Part shown: positions 9,074 to 18,314 of the stretch, one piece after another
Layout: every line of letters starts with the position of its first letter
Numbering within the stretch: position 1 is the first letter of the stretch
Origin: Ktedonobacterales bacterium
GTDB lineage: Bacteria > Chloroflexota > Ktedonobacteria > Ktedonobacterales > Ktedonobacteraceae
Direction: 5' to 3'
DNA length: 64,000 nucleotides
NCBI GenBank assembly: GCA_027451525.1
Contig: DAIDJF010000003.1
Coordinates: 62,001 to 126,000 of the forward strand
Made by a program: the position numbers and the translations under genes
The notes under the pieces: model-generated
What the model was told of the DNA's origin: nothing
The model's input: the letters and a program-made list of their open reading frames with translations, nothing else
The model's database searches: none

Positions 9074-9407
9074 AAATTTTTGGCCTCGCTTTCAAACACA
9101 TAAACATCTATAGATGTAATAGAAACATTCTCTCAATCGAGCATTTTGAGAGAAGACCGGATATCCTCCTGACATCAGGTCATGAAAGAGGTAAAATGCA
9201 GCCTAAAATAAATTTATAGAGCTACACATGAGAGTATAGCTGATAGGTAGTTACATTTGTAAGTACCAATATCTCAACCTATCACGTTAAGAAAACTCAA
9301 CCTGACATACGATTGGGGAATATAATAAGCAGATAAAGAAATTAGTATATGGGTGGCCTCTTTCCCTAGAAAAGAATAGGTAGAATGGCATAGAAACCTT
9401 TTTTGCC
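9074..9407. other. Intergenic stretch with one inverted repeat
   Basis: No gene is visible. It contains the 5' region of paralog C. A perfect 9-bp inverted repeat, TTCTCTCAA-N9-TTGAGAGAA, lies at 9128-9154, and a 12-base palindrome CCTGACATCAGG at 9168-9179. Either could be an operator for the secreted-protein gene. Confidence 0.5.
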
Positions 9408-9437
9408 TTGACATGAGATAGGGTGCTGATGTATTAT
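9408..9437 (+). promoter_or_regulatory. Sigma-70-type promoter for the tRNA-Leu / tRNA-Gly transcript
   Basis: TTGACA (9408-9413) and TATTAT (9432-9437) are separated by 18 bases and sit about 65 bases before tRNA-Leu. The -35 is a perfect match and the -10 is five of six. Confidence 0.7.
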
Positions 9438-9502
9438 CCTCAAGTGGGAACATTCTACCCTCTCTTTATGTTTTCTTAGCAGAGAGGGAGCTTTCAAAGC
9501 AC

Positions 9503-9585
9503 GGGCGGTTGCTGAAATTGGTAGACAGGGCAGACTTAGGATCTGTTGGTGATGAACCGTGAGAGTTCGAGTCTCTCACCGCCCA
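9503..9585 (+). tRNA. tRNA-Leu (UAG anticodon)
   Basis: The acceptor stem GGGCGGT (9503-9509) pairs with ACCGCCC (9578-9584). The anticodon loop is CTTAGGA, giving TAG, which reads CUN leucine codons. A long class II variable arm precedes the T arm with GTTCGAGTC. The 3' CCA is not encoded. Confidence 0.95.
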
Positions 9586-9615
9586 CTATCCAGCGTGATG
9601 ATGTAGTAGCACATT

Positions 9616-9690
9616 GCGGGAGTGGCTCAGTGGTAGAGCATCTCCTTGCCAAGGAGAAAGTCGCGGGTTCGATCCCCGTCTCCCGCTCCA
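9616..9690 (+). tRNA. tRNA-Gly (GCC anticodon), CCA encoded
   Basis: The acceptor GCGGGAG (9616-9622) pairs with CTCCCGC (9680-9686). The anticodon loop TTGCCAA gives GCC. The D arm is GGCTCAGTGGTAGAGC and the T loop GGTTCGATCCCC. After discriminator T9687, CCA is present in the DNA at 9688-9690, unlike the other three tRNA genes in the window. Confidence 0.95.
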
Positions 9691-10005
9691 TTGCTCTCCT
9701 GATAAGACGTGAGCAAGACTAGCCCCTTTGTCTTAACAGGAGCAACACAGGCGTAACTTTTGCCCTCAGACCACGTGTGAACAGGGATACGGCGCATCTG
9801 ATCTGAGAGACGTACAACCATTTTACGAGATGCGTTTCTGTCTTGCAGGTGATTGGCGCCTTGGTTCTGTAGTATGTACAGATGATATTGTTGTGATTGT
9901 TGTAGGGCACGGTTTCAATCGATAAGCATACTATCCATCCCTACGCAAGAGCTTACATTATAAAGAACGATTTCTAGCATATTGCTACGAGCGGTTGGAG
10001 GAAAC
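9691..10005. other. Intergenic stretch upstream of tig
   Basis: The 315 bases hold the 5' region of the trigger factor gene. I see no gene, convincing promoter or long hairpin in it; short ORFs here lack ribosome binding sites. Confidence 0.4.
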
Positions 10006-11466
10006 GTGAAGGTCTCAGTCGAAAAATTGCCAACAAGTGAGGCCGTCCTGGAAGTAGATGTGACTTGGGACGAGATGGAAAAAGCCTCAGAGAAGGCATA
10101 TCGCAAACTGGTCAAGCAGGTTGACGTGCAGGGCTTCCGGCGCGGTAAGGCTCCGCGCTCTCTACTAGAGCGCAAACTCGGTAAAGAGTATATTTATCAG
10201 GAAGGTCTTGATGATCTGATTTCCGATGCTTACCGCGATGCCCTCAAAGAACATGATATTGTGCCAATCACACAGCCCAAATTGGATGCGCCCACCTTCG
10301 AAATGGGTCAACCCTATCACTTTCACATCACCGTTCCTATTATCACGCCTCCCGTATTAGGCGACTACCACGCTCTCCATATTGAGCGCGAAGAGGTTGA
10401 TGTAACCTCGGAGGAAGTGGAAAAAGAGTTGGAGACGATGCTCAACCAGCGTGCCACCTGGAACATCGTCGAACGCCCCGCCGAATACAATGATCGCGTG
10501 ACCGTTGATCTCAAGCTGACAGCCGAAGACAAAAGTATTTCCGACCTGAAGGACAATCCTTTTGAGCTAACGACTGAACGGCATGGTCTTTTCCATGGGA
10601 TGGACGAACATGTGGTCGGCATGCAGGTTGGTGAGAGTAAGACATTCAGCACCACCATTCCTGAAGACTATAGCAATGAGAAACTGGCGGGCAAGCAGGC
10701 CGATTACGAGATAACGCTCCACAAGGTTGAGACCAAGCAGTTGCCTGAACTGAATGACGCCCTGGCTTCTGAAGTCAGCGAGGGCGCATTTGAAACACTG
10801 GAAGACCTGCGCAAAGCCATTAGCGACGAGATATTAGAGGGCAAGAAACGTAGCGCGCGCGATGGTTTGCGCGAAAAGGTCGTTAATGCCGTCATCGAGC
10901 AGGCACAGGTCACGCTCCATCCTCTCCTTGTTGAGGAAGAGGCCGAGGAAATGCTGCACCAGCTTTCCCATCTGCTCGAACAGCAGCGTCTCACTCTGGA
11001 TCAATATCTGATGATGACGCGCCAGAGCCGCGAGGAATACCTGGAAACCCTGAAACCTGACGCTGAGAAGCGCGCAAAACGGCAACTGGTGCTTGATGAA
11101 GTCGCCAACCAGGAGTCTATCACGGTTGGTGCTGACGAAATTGAGGCTCTTTTCCGCGCCTATGAGCAAGCTGGTCAGCATCTGTCACGCAATGAAGGTC
11201 AGATTCGTGCGCTTGCTGTGAGCTATCGTCGCGAGAAAGCCATTACCCGTCTTGTAGAGCTGACAACTGATCCCGATCCCGATGCGCCAAATGAGGTCAC
11301 AGAAACCGAAGAGGTGAGTGCCGAGAATGCGCAGGCTGCCGCTCTAGTTGCCGATTCGCTCAGTGAAGAGGTAGCGCAGGACAGCAACTCAAAGGGTTTG
11401 CAGGACGCAAACACGACCGATGATGCAACGGAAACAGAGACTTCAGCCTCTGCTCAGGAAGCATAA
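10006..11466 (+). CDS. tig: Trigger factor, ribosome-associated chaperone and prolyl isomerase
   Basis: Trigger factor binds the ribosome exit tunnel and shelters nascent chains. The GTG at 10006 follows GGAGG by five bases and gives MKVSVEKLPTSEAVLEVDV, a normal N-terminus; a start at 9982 would lie upstream of that site. The ribosome-binding signature is seen as GFRRGKAPRSLLERKLG. The FKBP-like domain follows (YNDRVTVDLKL to KQADYEITLHKVE), then the helical C-terminal arms. The last 65 or so residues form an acidic, Ser/Thr/Ala-rich tail (PDPDAPNEVTETEEVSAEN onward) beyond the usual end of the family. It is the first gene of a tig-clpX-lon cluster that joins folding with degradation. Confidence 0.94.
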   Translation: MKVSVEKLPTSEAVLEVDVTWDEMEKASEKAYRKLVKQVDVQGFRRGKAPRSLLERKLGKEYIYQEGLDDLISDAYRDALKEHDIVPITQPKLDAPTFEMGQPYHFHITVPIITPPVLGDYHALHIEREEVDVTSEEVEKELETMLNQRATWNIVERPAEYNDRVTVDLKLTAEDKSISDLKDNPFELTTERHGLFHGMDEHVVGMQVGESKTFSTTIPEDYSNEKLAGKQADYEITLHKVETKQLPELNDALASEVSEGAFETLEDLRKAISDEILEGKKRSARDGLREKVVNAVIEQAQVTLHPLLVEEEAEEMLHQLSHLLEQQRLTLDQYLMMTRQSREEYLETLKPDAEKRAKRQLVLDEVANQESITVGADEIEALFRAYEQAGQHLSRNEGQIRALAVSYRREKAITRLVELTTDPDPDAPNEVTETEEVSAENAQAAALVADSLSEEVAQDSNSKGLQDANTTDDATETETSASAQEA

Positions 11467-11512
11467 CAATAGAAGTGACATACGCCCATTGCGATCAGCA
11501 GTAGCATGTAGC

Positions 11513-11545
11513 GGGAACAGGCGCATAAAGGCTACGCCTGTTCCC
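11513..11545 (+). terminator. 11-bp hairpin between tig and clpX
   Basis: GGGAACAGGCG (11513-11523) pairs with CGCCTGTTCCC (11535-11545) across an 11-base loop. An A-run, not a T-run, follows, so readthrough to clpX is likely. It could be a partial terminator or an RNA processing or stability element. Confidence 0.5.
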
Positions 11546-11566
11546 ACAGAAAAAAGGTGACAAGAC

Positions 11567-12865
11567 GTGGCAAACTCGAAAAATACACGCACGACCTACC
11601 GTTGCTCATTCTGCGGAAAGAGCCAAGAGCAGGTGCAGCGTTTAATTGCTGGCCCAGCCGGAGTATACATCTGCGATGAATGCATCGATCTGTGCCGGGA
11701 GATTATAGAGGAAGAGAAGGCTACCATTGCCAGGCCACGTCTTCAGGCTGGCAAGATACCCGCGCCAAAGAAAATCTACGAACAGCTCAGTAACTATGTC
11801 ATCGGGCAAGAACGTGCGAAGAAGACACTCGCCGTTGCCGTCTATAACCACTACAAACGCATTGGAGTGGGGATGCAGATTGATGATGTCGAGTTAGGCA
11901 AGAGCAATATCTTGATGATTGGCCCAACAGGTAGCGGCAAAACACTGCTCGCCCAGACATTGGCAAAGGTTCTAGATGTTCCTTTCTGCATAGCGGATGC
12001 CACGGCACTGACTGAGGCGGGCTATGTAGGTGAGGATGTAGAAAATATCCTGCTACGCCTCATTCAAACTGCTGACTTTGACATAGCGCGCGCCGAGCGT
12101 GGTATCGTGTATGTAGATGAGATTGACAAGATTGCACGTAAATCAGACAATCCCTCAATCACACGCGATGTTTCCGGCGAAGGTGTGCAGCAGGCTCTGC
12201 TCAAGATCATTGAGGGAACCGTCGCCAACGTGCCCCCGCAGGGCGGTCGCAAACACCCACATCAAGATTTTATTCAGATCAACACATCTAATATCCTCTT
12301 CATCTGCGGTGGCGCATTTGAGGGTTTAGACAAAATCGTCGAGCAACGCCTCGGCAGCAATAAAACTATCGGCTTCCGTTCTGACCGTAAAAGCTCACAG
12401 CAAATAACGGAAGATGAGCATAAAGAATCTATTCTGACACAATTGATCCCTGATGATTTACTGAAGTATGGCCTGATCCCTGAGTTTATCGGACGTCTAC
12501 CCGTTACCGTTTCACTCGATAGCCTGGATAAAGAGGCTCTGGTGCGCATCTTGACGGAGCCAAAAAATGCGGTCATCAAACAATACCAAAAATCTTTACA
12601 GCTTGATCGCGTAGATCTCGTTTTCACGACCGAGGCTCTTGAGGCAGTTGCCGAAGGTGCCCTCAAACAGAAAACGGGAGCACGCGGCCTGCGCAGCATT
12701 ATCGAGGATGTGCTTTTAGATGTGATGTACGAAGTGCCATCACGGAACGACATCAAAAAGGTGATTATTAACGGCGACGTGATTACCGCCCACCAAAAGC
12801 CGCTTTTGGTAACACGCAGTGGAAGCGAGCGAGCGACTGCTTTTCCTGAAGATGAGTCTGCGTAA
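11567..12865 (+). CDS. clpX: ATP-dependent Clp protease ATP-binding subunit ClpX
   Basis: ClpX is the AAA+ unfoldase that feeds substrates to ClpP. The GTG start follows AAGGTGA. The N-terminal zinc-binding domain has C13-x2-C16 and C36-x2-C39. Walker A is GPTGSGKT at 119-126, Walker B is IVYVDEID, and sensor 2 is in [12 protein letters not shown]. The pore loop GYVGEDVE and the [19 protein letters not shown] segment are typical. The length of 432 residues is normal. No clpP is in the window, although clpP often lies next to clpX; here clpX is followed by lon. Confidence 0.96.
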   Translation: MANSKNTRTTYRCSFCGKSQEQVQRLIAGPAGVYICDECIDLCREIIEEEKATIARPRLQAGKIPAPKKIYEQLSNYVIGQERAKKTLAVAVYNHYKRIGVGMQIDDVELGKSNILMIGPTGSGKTLLAQTLAKVLDVPFCIADATALTEAGYVGEDVENILLRLIQTADFDIARAERGIVYVDEIDKIARKSDNPSITRDVSGEGVQQALLKIIEGTVANVPPQGGRKHPHQDFIQINTSNILFICGGAFEGLDKIVEQRLGSNKTIGFRSDRKSSQQITEDEHKESILTQLIPDDLLKYGLIPEFIGRLPVTVSLDSLDKEALVRILTEPKNAVIKQYQKSLQLDRVDLVFTTEALEAVAEGALKQKTGARGLRSIIEDVLLDVMYEVPSRNDIKKVIINGDVITAHQKPLLVTRSGSERATAFPEDESA

Positions 12866-12945
12866 GCAGGCTCATCCCTGTTTTAAAGGACATTGTTTAG
12901 TTTATTCGTGTCATTGACCACTAAGGAGAGACAGGCGAGAACCCG

Positions 12946-15540
12946 ATGAATGAGCAAGAACGCCAGGAGATACTCCCAGATATTCATGAAACGTATCCTT
13001 TAGTGGCGTTGAAGAGCGTCGTTGTTTTTCCGCATAACCGCCATGCACTGGCAGTTGCGCGCGAAAAGACGATGCGTGCTGTCGAAGAGGCCATGATGCG
13101 CCCCGACCGCACAATGGTTGCAGCCACGCAACGCAATCCCGACCTTGATGAGCCACAAAACAAAGACATTTTTTCAGTCGGTACCCTGGTCGAAGTTACT
13201 GCCATGCATCGGCAGCAGGATGGTAGCCTTCAAGTGTTAGTTCGTGGCATTCAACGCGTGCGGATTGAAGAATTTATTGAGACAGAACCATTCATGACTG
13301 TCCATGTCTCATCCATGCCTGAGACGCAGATGAAGGGACCCCAGGCAGACGCGCTGGTTCGCCACGCCACGAGTCTGTTTGAACGCTATGCCCAACTCAG
13401 CCGCCGCTTCTCCGCTGAAGATATCACTTCCATTGTCACACTCAAAAAACCTGCCCAATTGGCCGATACGCTGGCTGCCCATTTCGTCAACGATATGCAA
13501 CAGCAACAAGACTTACTTGAGACCTTTGATGCGATGGACCGTCTCGAGAAAATCTGTGTTTTGATGGGTAACGAGATCGAGATTCTTGAACTGGAAACCA
13601 CAATCCGTAGCCGCGTACGCTCTCAAGTAGATCGTTCACAGAAAGAATACTATTTGCGCGAGCAGTTGCGAGCCATTCAAGAAGAATTGGGCATGGAGAC
13701 CTCGACAGAATCCGATGAGTTACGCGCGAAACTGGTCGAGAAGAAACTGCCCCCAGAGGTCACGCAGAAGGTTCGCAAGGAGATTGACCGTCTGGAACGC
13801 ATGCCTGCACAATCGGCGGAAATCGGTGTGCTTCGCTCATACATCGATTGGGTACTGGCACTGCCCTGGACAGAGCGCAGCAGTGATGTTTTCGATCTCG
13901 AAATGACACGACGCATCCTGAATGAGGACCACTACGGTCTGGAAACCATTAAAGAGCGCATCATCGAGTTTCTCGCCGTGCGCCAGCTACGTCTGCGTGC
14001 AGCGAACAAGGCGGGACGAACAACGCAGGCCAGTCAAGGCCAGATATTGTGCTTTATTGGACCGCCAGGAGTCGGCAAAACCTCGCTCGGTCAGTCAATT
14101 GCACGCGCCCTCGGTCGTAAATTTGCGCGTATCTCCCTCGGCGGTGTGCATGACGAAGCAGAGATTCGCGGACACAGACGGACGTATGTCGGCGCATTAC
14201 CTGGTCGCATTATTCAAAGCATGAAGACTGTTGGTGTGCGCAACCCCGTCTTCTTACTTGATGAGATCGATAAGCTCTCCTCAGAGTATCGCGGCGACCC
14301 CGCGTCGGCACTGTTGGAGGTACTAGATCCAGAGCAGAATCATACCTTTACCGATCACTATATGGAGCTTCCATTCGATCTTTCAGAGGTGTTCTTTATC
14401 TGCACCGGTAACGTCAAGTATCAGATTCCACGCCCTCTCGCTGATCGCATGGATATCATTGAATTACCAGGATATACGCTTGACGAGAAGATCAATATTG
14501 GGATGCGGCATCTCATGCCAAAGGTTTTAAAAGAGCATGGGCTTACACCAGAACAGATCAAGTTGCCTCAAACAACCATGCGCCATATTGTCACCGATTA
14601 TACGCGTGAAGCGGGCGTGCGTACCCTTGAGCGTCAACTGGCAATGATCTGCCGTAAAGCAGCACTCCGTGTCTTAGAGAAGCCTGATACCCACATGCGT
14701 ATTAACACCAGTACCTTGCCACAGTACCTGGGTATACCACGCTACAGTAGCATACCACCCGTTCTGCGCGAGAAAGTTGGCGTCGCAACGGGTCTTGCGG
14801 TGACTGAGAATGGCGGTATCTTGCTTCCCGTAGAAGTTGTTACAATGGTTGGCAAAGGCGATCTCATGGTCACTGGACAGCTTGGCGATGTGATGCGCGA
14901 GTCCGCAATGGCGGCACTCTCATACATTCGTACACGCGCCACCGAATTGCACATCGATCCAAATTTCCAGGACACGACCGATCTGCATATCCACCTGCCG
15001 GAGAATGCTATTCCTAAAGATGGCCCCTCGGCTGGCATCACGATCGCCACGGCGATCGTCTCCGCTCTCACGCGGCGACCAGTGCGCGGCGACGTTGCGA
15101 TGACTGGCGAGGTCACACTACTTGGCAACGTGTTGGGTATCGGTGGTCTGAAGGAGAAAGTCCTGGCTGCTCAACAAGCCAGCATCTCGCATCTGATTGT
15201 GCCGATGGAGAACCAGAAAGATATGGCGGATATCCCGCTCAAAGTACGTCAGCAGTTGCGCTTTACCTTTGTCGAAAACATGGATAAGGTTATCGACGCG
15301 GCACTCCTTGATCTACCGATACAATCCGAAGCAGAGCAGCATTCACAATTTCAAACACTCTACGACGATGAGGCTGCATCTGGCCCACGTGTGCAACCGC
15401 TACGTCGTCCCGGTATCGCATCAGAGGCTGATGAGGACAATCAAGAGGATACGCAAGAACCGCGCTTTATCGTTCCGCCACCCGATCAGGGACATAGATC
15501 GCGTGATAATTATCCACACGCGCATGGTCAGCAAAACTGA
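12946..15540 (+). CDS. lon: ATP-dependent Lon protease (LonA type)
   Basis: Lon degrades damaged and regulatory proteins in the cytoplasm. The order is: N-terminal substrate-binding domain (LVALKSVVVFPHNRHALAV) to about residue 210, a coiled coil, the AAA+ domain with Walker A GPPGVGKTS near 371, and the protease domain with catalytic S695 (in KDGPSAGIT) and K738 (in LKEKVLAA). The 43-residue spacing of the Ser-Lys pair matches E. coli Lon. A C-terminal tail of some 60 residues is acidic and rich in D/E/Q, beyond the usual end. It starts 80 bases after clpX; AAGGAG is about 17 bases before the ATG, slightly far. Confidence 0.95.
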   Translation: MNEQERQEILPDIHETYPLVALKSVVVFPHNRHALAVAREKTMRAVEEAMMRPDRTMVAATQRNPDLDEPQNKDIFSVGTLVEVTAMHRQQDGSLQVLVRGIQRVRIEEFIETEPFMTVHVSSMPETQMKGPQADALVRHATSLFERYAQLSRRFSAEDITSIVTLKKPAQLADTLAAHFVNDMQQQQDLLETFDAMDRLEKICVLMGNEIEILELETTIRSRVRSQVDRSQKEYYLREQLRAIQEELGMETSTESDELRAKLVEKKLPPEVTQKVRKEIDRLERMPAQSAEIGVLRSYIDWVLALPWTERSSDVFDLEMTRRILNEDHYGLETIKERIIEFLAVRQLRLRAANKAGRTTQASQGQILCFIGPPGVGKTSLGQSIARALGRKFARISLGGVHDEAEIRGHRRTYVGALPGRIIQSMKTVGVRNPVFLLDEIDKLSSEYRGDPASALLEVLDPEQNHTFTDHYMELPFDLSEVFFICTGNVKYQIPRPLADRMDIIELPGYTLDEKINIGMRHLMPKVLKEHGLTPEQIKLPQTTMRHIVTDYTREAGVRTLERQLAMICRKAALRVLEKPDTHMRINTSTLPQYLGIPRYSSIPPVLREKVGVATGLAVTENGGILLPVEVVTMVGKGDLMVTGQLGDVMRESAMAALSYIRTRATELHIDPNFQDTTDLHIHLPENAIPKDGPSAGITIATAIVSALTRRPVRGDVAMTGEVTLLGNVLGIGGLKEKVLAAQQASISHLIVPMENQKDMADIPLKVRQQLRFTFVENMDKVIDAALLDLPIQSEAEQHSQFQTLYDDEAASGPRVQPLRRPGIASEADEDNQEDTQEPRFIVPPPDQGHRSRDNYPHAHGQQN

Positions 15541-15570
15541 TGCTTGATAAATCACTCTCTTGTTCGTTAT

Positions 15571-15615
15571 AGGTATAGGGAACCAGATACGCTTGTTTGT
15601 AGGTTTCCTATACCT
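15571..15615 (+). terminator. 14-bp hairpin after lon
   Basis: AGGTATAGGGAACC (15571-15584) pairs with GGTTTCCTATACCT (15602-15615) with one G-U pair. It lies 30 bases after the lon stop and probably ends the tig-clpX-lon transcript. No strong U-tract follows. Confidence 0.55.
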
Positions 15616-15674
15616 ACAACCCTACACGTGCTTGCTTCGTACACACTATGTGACTGTGACAGGCAATACGATTA

Positions 15675-15698
15675 GCAACAGGTAGATTTACCTGCTGC
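15675..15698. promoter_or_regulatory. Inverted repeat upstream of the DUF4870 gene
   Basis: GCAACAGGTA-GATT-TACCTGCTGC is a 10-bp inverted repeat with one mismatch, about 80 bases before the start of the next gene. It may be an operator or leader hairpin; no promoter elements were assigned with confidence. Confidence 0.3.
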
Positions 15699-15776
15699 GA
15701 GTAGCATATATACAAAAGCAAGCATATCCTTTTGTTGAGCGGCGATGCTCATCACTATCAAGAGAGGAACGTTACC

Positions 15777-16409
15777 ATGAGTTATCAAGGACAGGACCCC
15801 AATCAGCAGGGCCAATATCCCAATTCTGGGCAGTATGGCGGCAGTGGTGGCAATTACACTCCTCCTACCGACCCCTATAGTGGTCAATATGGGCAACAGC
15901 CAGGCTACAGTCAGCAGCCCCCCCAATACCAACAAGGCTATGAGCAGTCACAGTATGGGCAGCAACCCCAACAGCCATACGGACAGCAGCAGCAGTATGG
16001 ACAACAACAACAGTATGGGCAACAGCCACCACAGTATGGACAGCAATCCTATAATGCCTATAATGCTGCTACATCTACAACGACCTCGACGGGTCTGCCA
16101 CAGAATATTGCAATCGCGCTGTGTTACATCACCTGGCTTGGTGGACTTATCATGTTTTTGCTAGAGAAAAAAGATCGCACTGTGCGTTTTCACGCTATGC
16201 AATCGATGATTCTCTTCCTGTCATTAACCGTACTCAGCATTGTCTTCCCCTTTATACCATTTATCGGCGGCTTACTCGCAGGGCTTGTAGAGCTGGTGTG
16301 GGTCATCAGCATTATCGGCATGGCCGTTTTGGGCTTTATGGGTCGCAATATCAAACTTCCTACGATTGGCGACTACGCGGAACGCTACGCTAATCAGGGA
16401 CCCATCTAA
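15777..16409 (+). CDS. Q/Y/G-rich DUF4870 membrane protein
   Basis: A 210-residue protein in two parts. Residues 1-100 or so are low-complexity, rich in Gln, Tyr, Gly and Pro, with repeated YGQQ units, resembling prion-like domains. The C-terminal 100 residues match the DUF4870 (Tic20-like) pattern: PQNIAIALCYITWLGGLIMF, then RTVRFHAMQSMILF, two further hydrophobic segments and the end IKLPTIGDYAERYANQ. Three to four membrane helices are likely, with the tail in the cytoplasm (inference). The ATG at 15777 follows AGAGAGGA; the frame opens at 15732 without such a site. The kinase next downstream carries a related C-terminal domain, so the two may assemble in the membrane. Confidence 0.8.
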   Translation: MSYQGQDPNQQGQYPNSGQYGGSGGNYTPPTDPYSGQYGQQPGYSQQPPQYQQGYEQSQYGQQPQQPYGQQQQYGQQQQYGQQPPQYGQQSYNAYNAATSTTTSTGLPQNIAIALCYITWLGGLIMFLLEKKDRTVRFHAMQSMILFLSLTVLSIVFPFIPFIGGLLAGLVELVWVISIIGMAVLGFMGRNIKLPTIGDYAERYANQGPI

Positions 16410-16425
16410 AAATGGTACGTTGCAA

Positions 16426-16460
16426 AGCATATAGGGTGTAATACGTACGCCCTATATGCT
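16426..16460 (+). terminator. 14-bp hairpin after the DUF4870 gene
   Basis: AGCATATAGGGTGT (16426-16439) pairs with ACGCCCTATATGCT (16447-16460), including one G-U pair, around a 7-base loop. It separates the DUF4870 gene from the kinase promoter. Confidence 0.55.
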
Positions 16461-16485
16461 CCCTTCCTCAGCATGCTCCAGCTCC

Positions 16486-16514
16486 TTGACATCTCTGCTG
16501 TACTCTACTACAAT
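16486..16514 (+). promoter_or_regulatory. Promoter of the Ser/Thr kinase gene
   Basis: TTGACA (16486-16491) and TACAAT (16509-16514) with a 17-base spacer. The predicted start near 16521 lies inside the longest possible ORF, which supports the later ATG at 16569. Confidence 0.7.
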
Positions 16515-16568
16515 CGCAGGGAGAATATCATCTCAGCGCATCCAGGGTCAGCGAGAAAGAGAGTATGT

Positions 16569-18080
16569 ATGGTAGATCGTATTGGACAACGGATTGAAAA
16601 CTACCGCCTGATGAAACTGCTTGGGCGCGGGCAGTTCGGTGAAGTTTACTTGGGTGAGCAGATATACGACAAGTCGCTGGTCGCAATCAAAACACTGGCC
16701 CACTTCTCGCCTGAAAATGCCAAAGGTTTTATCAACGAAGCCAGTACCAATTTTAAACTCAGACACCCCCATATTGTGCAGCTACTTAGCTTTGGCATTG
16801 ATAACGATGATACTGCCTTTCTTGTGATGACCTATGCTCCACACGGCTCCTTGCGTACACGCCTTCCACAAGGCCACACATTATCACTGCCAGAAGTTGT
16901 GGGCTATGCGCAACAAATTGCCGACGCCCTTGACTACGCTCACAGTCTTAAAGTCATCCACTGCGATATCAAGCCGGAAAATATTCTGCTCAGAGCACCG
17001 CACGAGGTTTTATTAACCGACTTTGGCATCTCGACGGTCGCACATCGCACTGCTTCTTTCCAGGATGTCAGCACGATTGCGGGAACCGCGCTCTACATGG
17101 CGCCCGAACAATTTCGTGGCAAGCCTCGACCAGCCAGCGATCAATATGCACTCGGTATCATGGTCTACGAATGGCTCTGCGGCAAACCACCCTTCGAGGG
17201 GGGAAATTTTATTCAGCTCGGGTATCAGCACACCCATACCTCACCACCACCATTGCGCCCGCGTGTACCAATCCTCTCTCTCGCGGGAGAACAGGCCATT
17301 ATGCGCGCTCTGGCAAAAGAGGAACACGAACGCTTTGCCACCGTACGCGATTTTATACAAGCTCTCGCACAGGCCAGCGGTATCGCACTTGCGCCCGCCC
17401 CCCAGGCAGGCCCATCACAATTTAGCGCACCGCCAGTCCAACCACAAACACCACCCGCTGCAACGGTTGCGGCTCCCCCTCCAGTGACCAATGTAGCCTA
17501 TACTACAGAAGATGTAGGAGCTGCAAATTTCAAGCAGACCGCACCCATTGTGCCACCACCACCACCAGACCCTTACAGCGAGGCATATCATCTGCCAGTA
17601 TCACCTCGCCCAGCGACGCCACCGCTTCCCCAACAAGGCTACCATTTAAATCCCTACGAATCTCCTTACCAGGGTGGTCATCAATTTTATGGGCAGGGAC
17701 AACAATTTGTTGCACCAACAGAAAAAATCATGGGCCTTTCACCCAACGCCGCGGCTGGCCTCTCTTATCTTTTCGGCTGGATTAGCTCGGTAATTTTTCT
17801 CAACACGGGAAAAACCAATCGCCTGGTACGCTTCCACGCCATGCAATCTCTCTTGTTAAATAGTATTAACATTGTAATTTTCTTTGCAATTGGCATTTTA
17901 GCGAACTCGACAAGCTCAAGTGCTTCTAACGGTTCTAGCGTAACCAGCTGTTTGGCTTTTGTTTATGTTGTTCTGATCGTCTTGTGGATCATCGCGATGA
18001 TCAGCGGCTTTCGAGGAAAATATTTCAAATTATGGGTGATTGGTAACATGGCTGAGTCGCACGCGAATAAAGCCAAATAA
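16569..18080 (+). CDS. Ser/Thr protein kinase with C-terminal DUF4870 membrane domain
   Basis: A 503-residue kinase of the bacterial PknB class. The kinase domain spans residues about 12-270: glycine loop LGRGQFGEV, K41 (VAIK), catalytic D133 in HCDIKPEN, N138 and the DFG aspartate D151, then TALYMAPEQ. The usual arginine before the catalytic aspartate is Cys132, so this is a non-RD kinase. A Pro-rich linker of about 120 residues leads to a C-terminal membrane domain (LSYLFGWISSVIF, RLVRFHAMQSLLLN) related to that of the preceding gene. The kinase domain should face the cytoplasm. The start is set by the promoter at 16486-16514. Confidence 0.88.
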   Translation: MVDRIGQRIENYRLMKLLGRGQFGEVYLGEQIYDKSLVAIKTLAHFSPENAKGFINEASTNFKLRHPHIVQLLSFGIDNDDTAFLVMTYAPHGSLRTRLPQGHTLSLPEVVGYAQQIADALDYAHSLKVIHCDIKPENILLRAPHEVLLTDFGISTVAHRTASFQDVSTIAGTALYMAPEQFRGKPRPASDQYALGIMVYEWLCGKPPFEGGNFIQLGYQHTHTSPPPLRPRVPILSLAGEQAIMRALAKEEHERFATVRDFIQALAQASGIALAPAPQAGPSQFSAPPVQPQTPPAATVAAPPPVTNVAYTTEDVGAANFKQTAPIVPPPPPDPYSEAYHLPVSPRPATPPLPQQGYHLNPYESPYQGGHQFYGQGQQFVAPTEKIMGLSPNAAAGLSYLFGWISSVIFLNTGKTNRLVRFHAMQSLLLNSINIVIFFAIGILANSTSSSASNGSSVTSCLAFVYVVLIVLWIIAMISGFRGKYFKLWVIGNMAESHANKAK

Positions 18081-18128
18081 AGCCAATAAGAGCGGGAAAT
18101 TATCTGACTTCCCGCTCTTATTGGCTTT
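18079..18128. terminator. 20-bp perfect hairpin shared by the kinase and 5S rRNA genes
   Basis: Arms 18079-18098 and 18109-18128 are perfectly complementary with a 10-base loop. It begins at the kinase stop codon and lies downstream of the minus-strand 5S gene, so it probably terminates both. On the minus strand a T7 run (18136-18142) precedes it. Confidence 0.75.
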
Positions 18129-18156
18129 AGATGCAAAAAAACCGTCTATGTGGGCG

Positions 18157-18282
<126 letters not shown>

Positions 18283-18314
18283 TGCGCATACAGGCGGTTC
18301 TCTTGACAGGGTGT

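Noticed and set aside
15508-15516. DnaA-box sequence TTATCCACA
   Set aside because: It is a single copy inside the lon coding tail and far from dnaA; one 9-mer can occur by chance.
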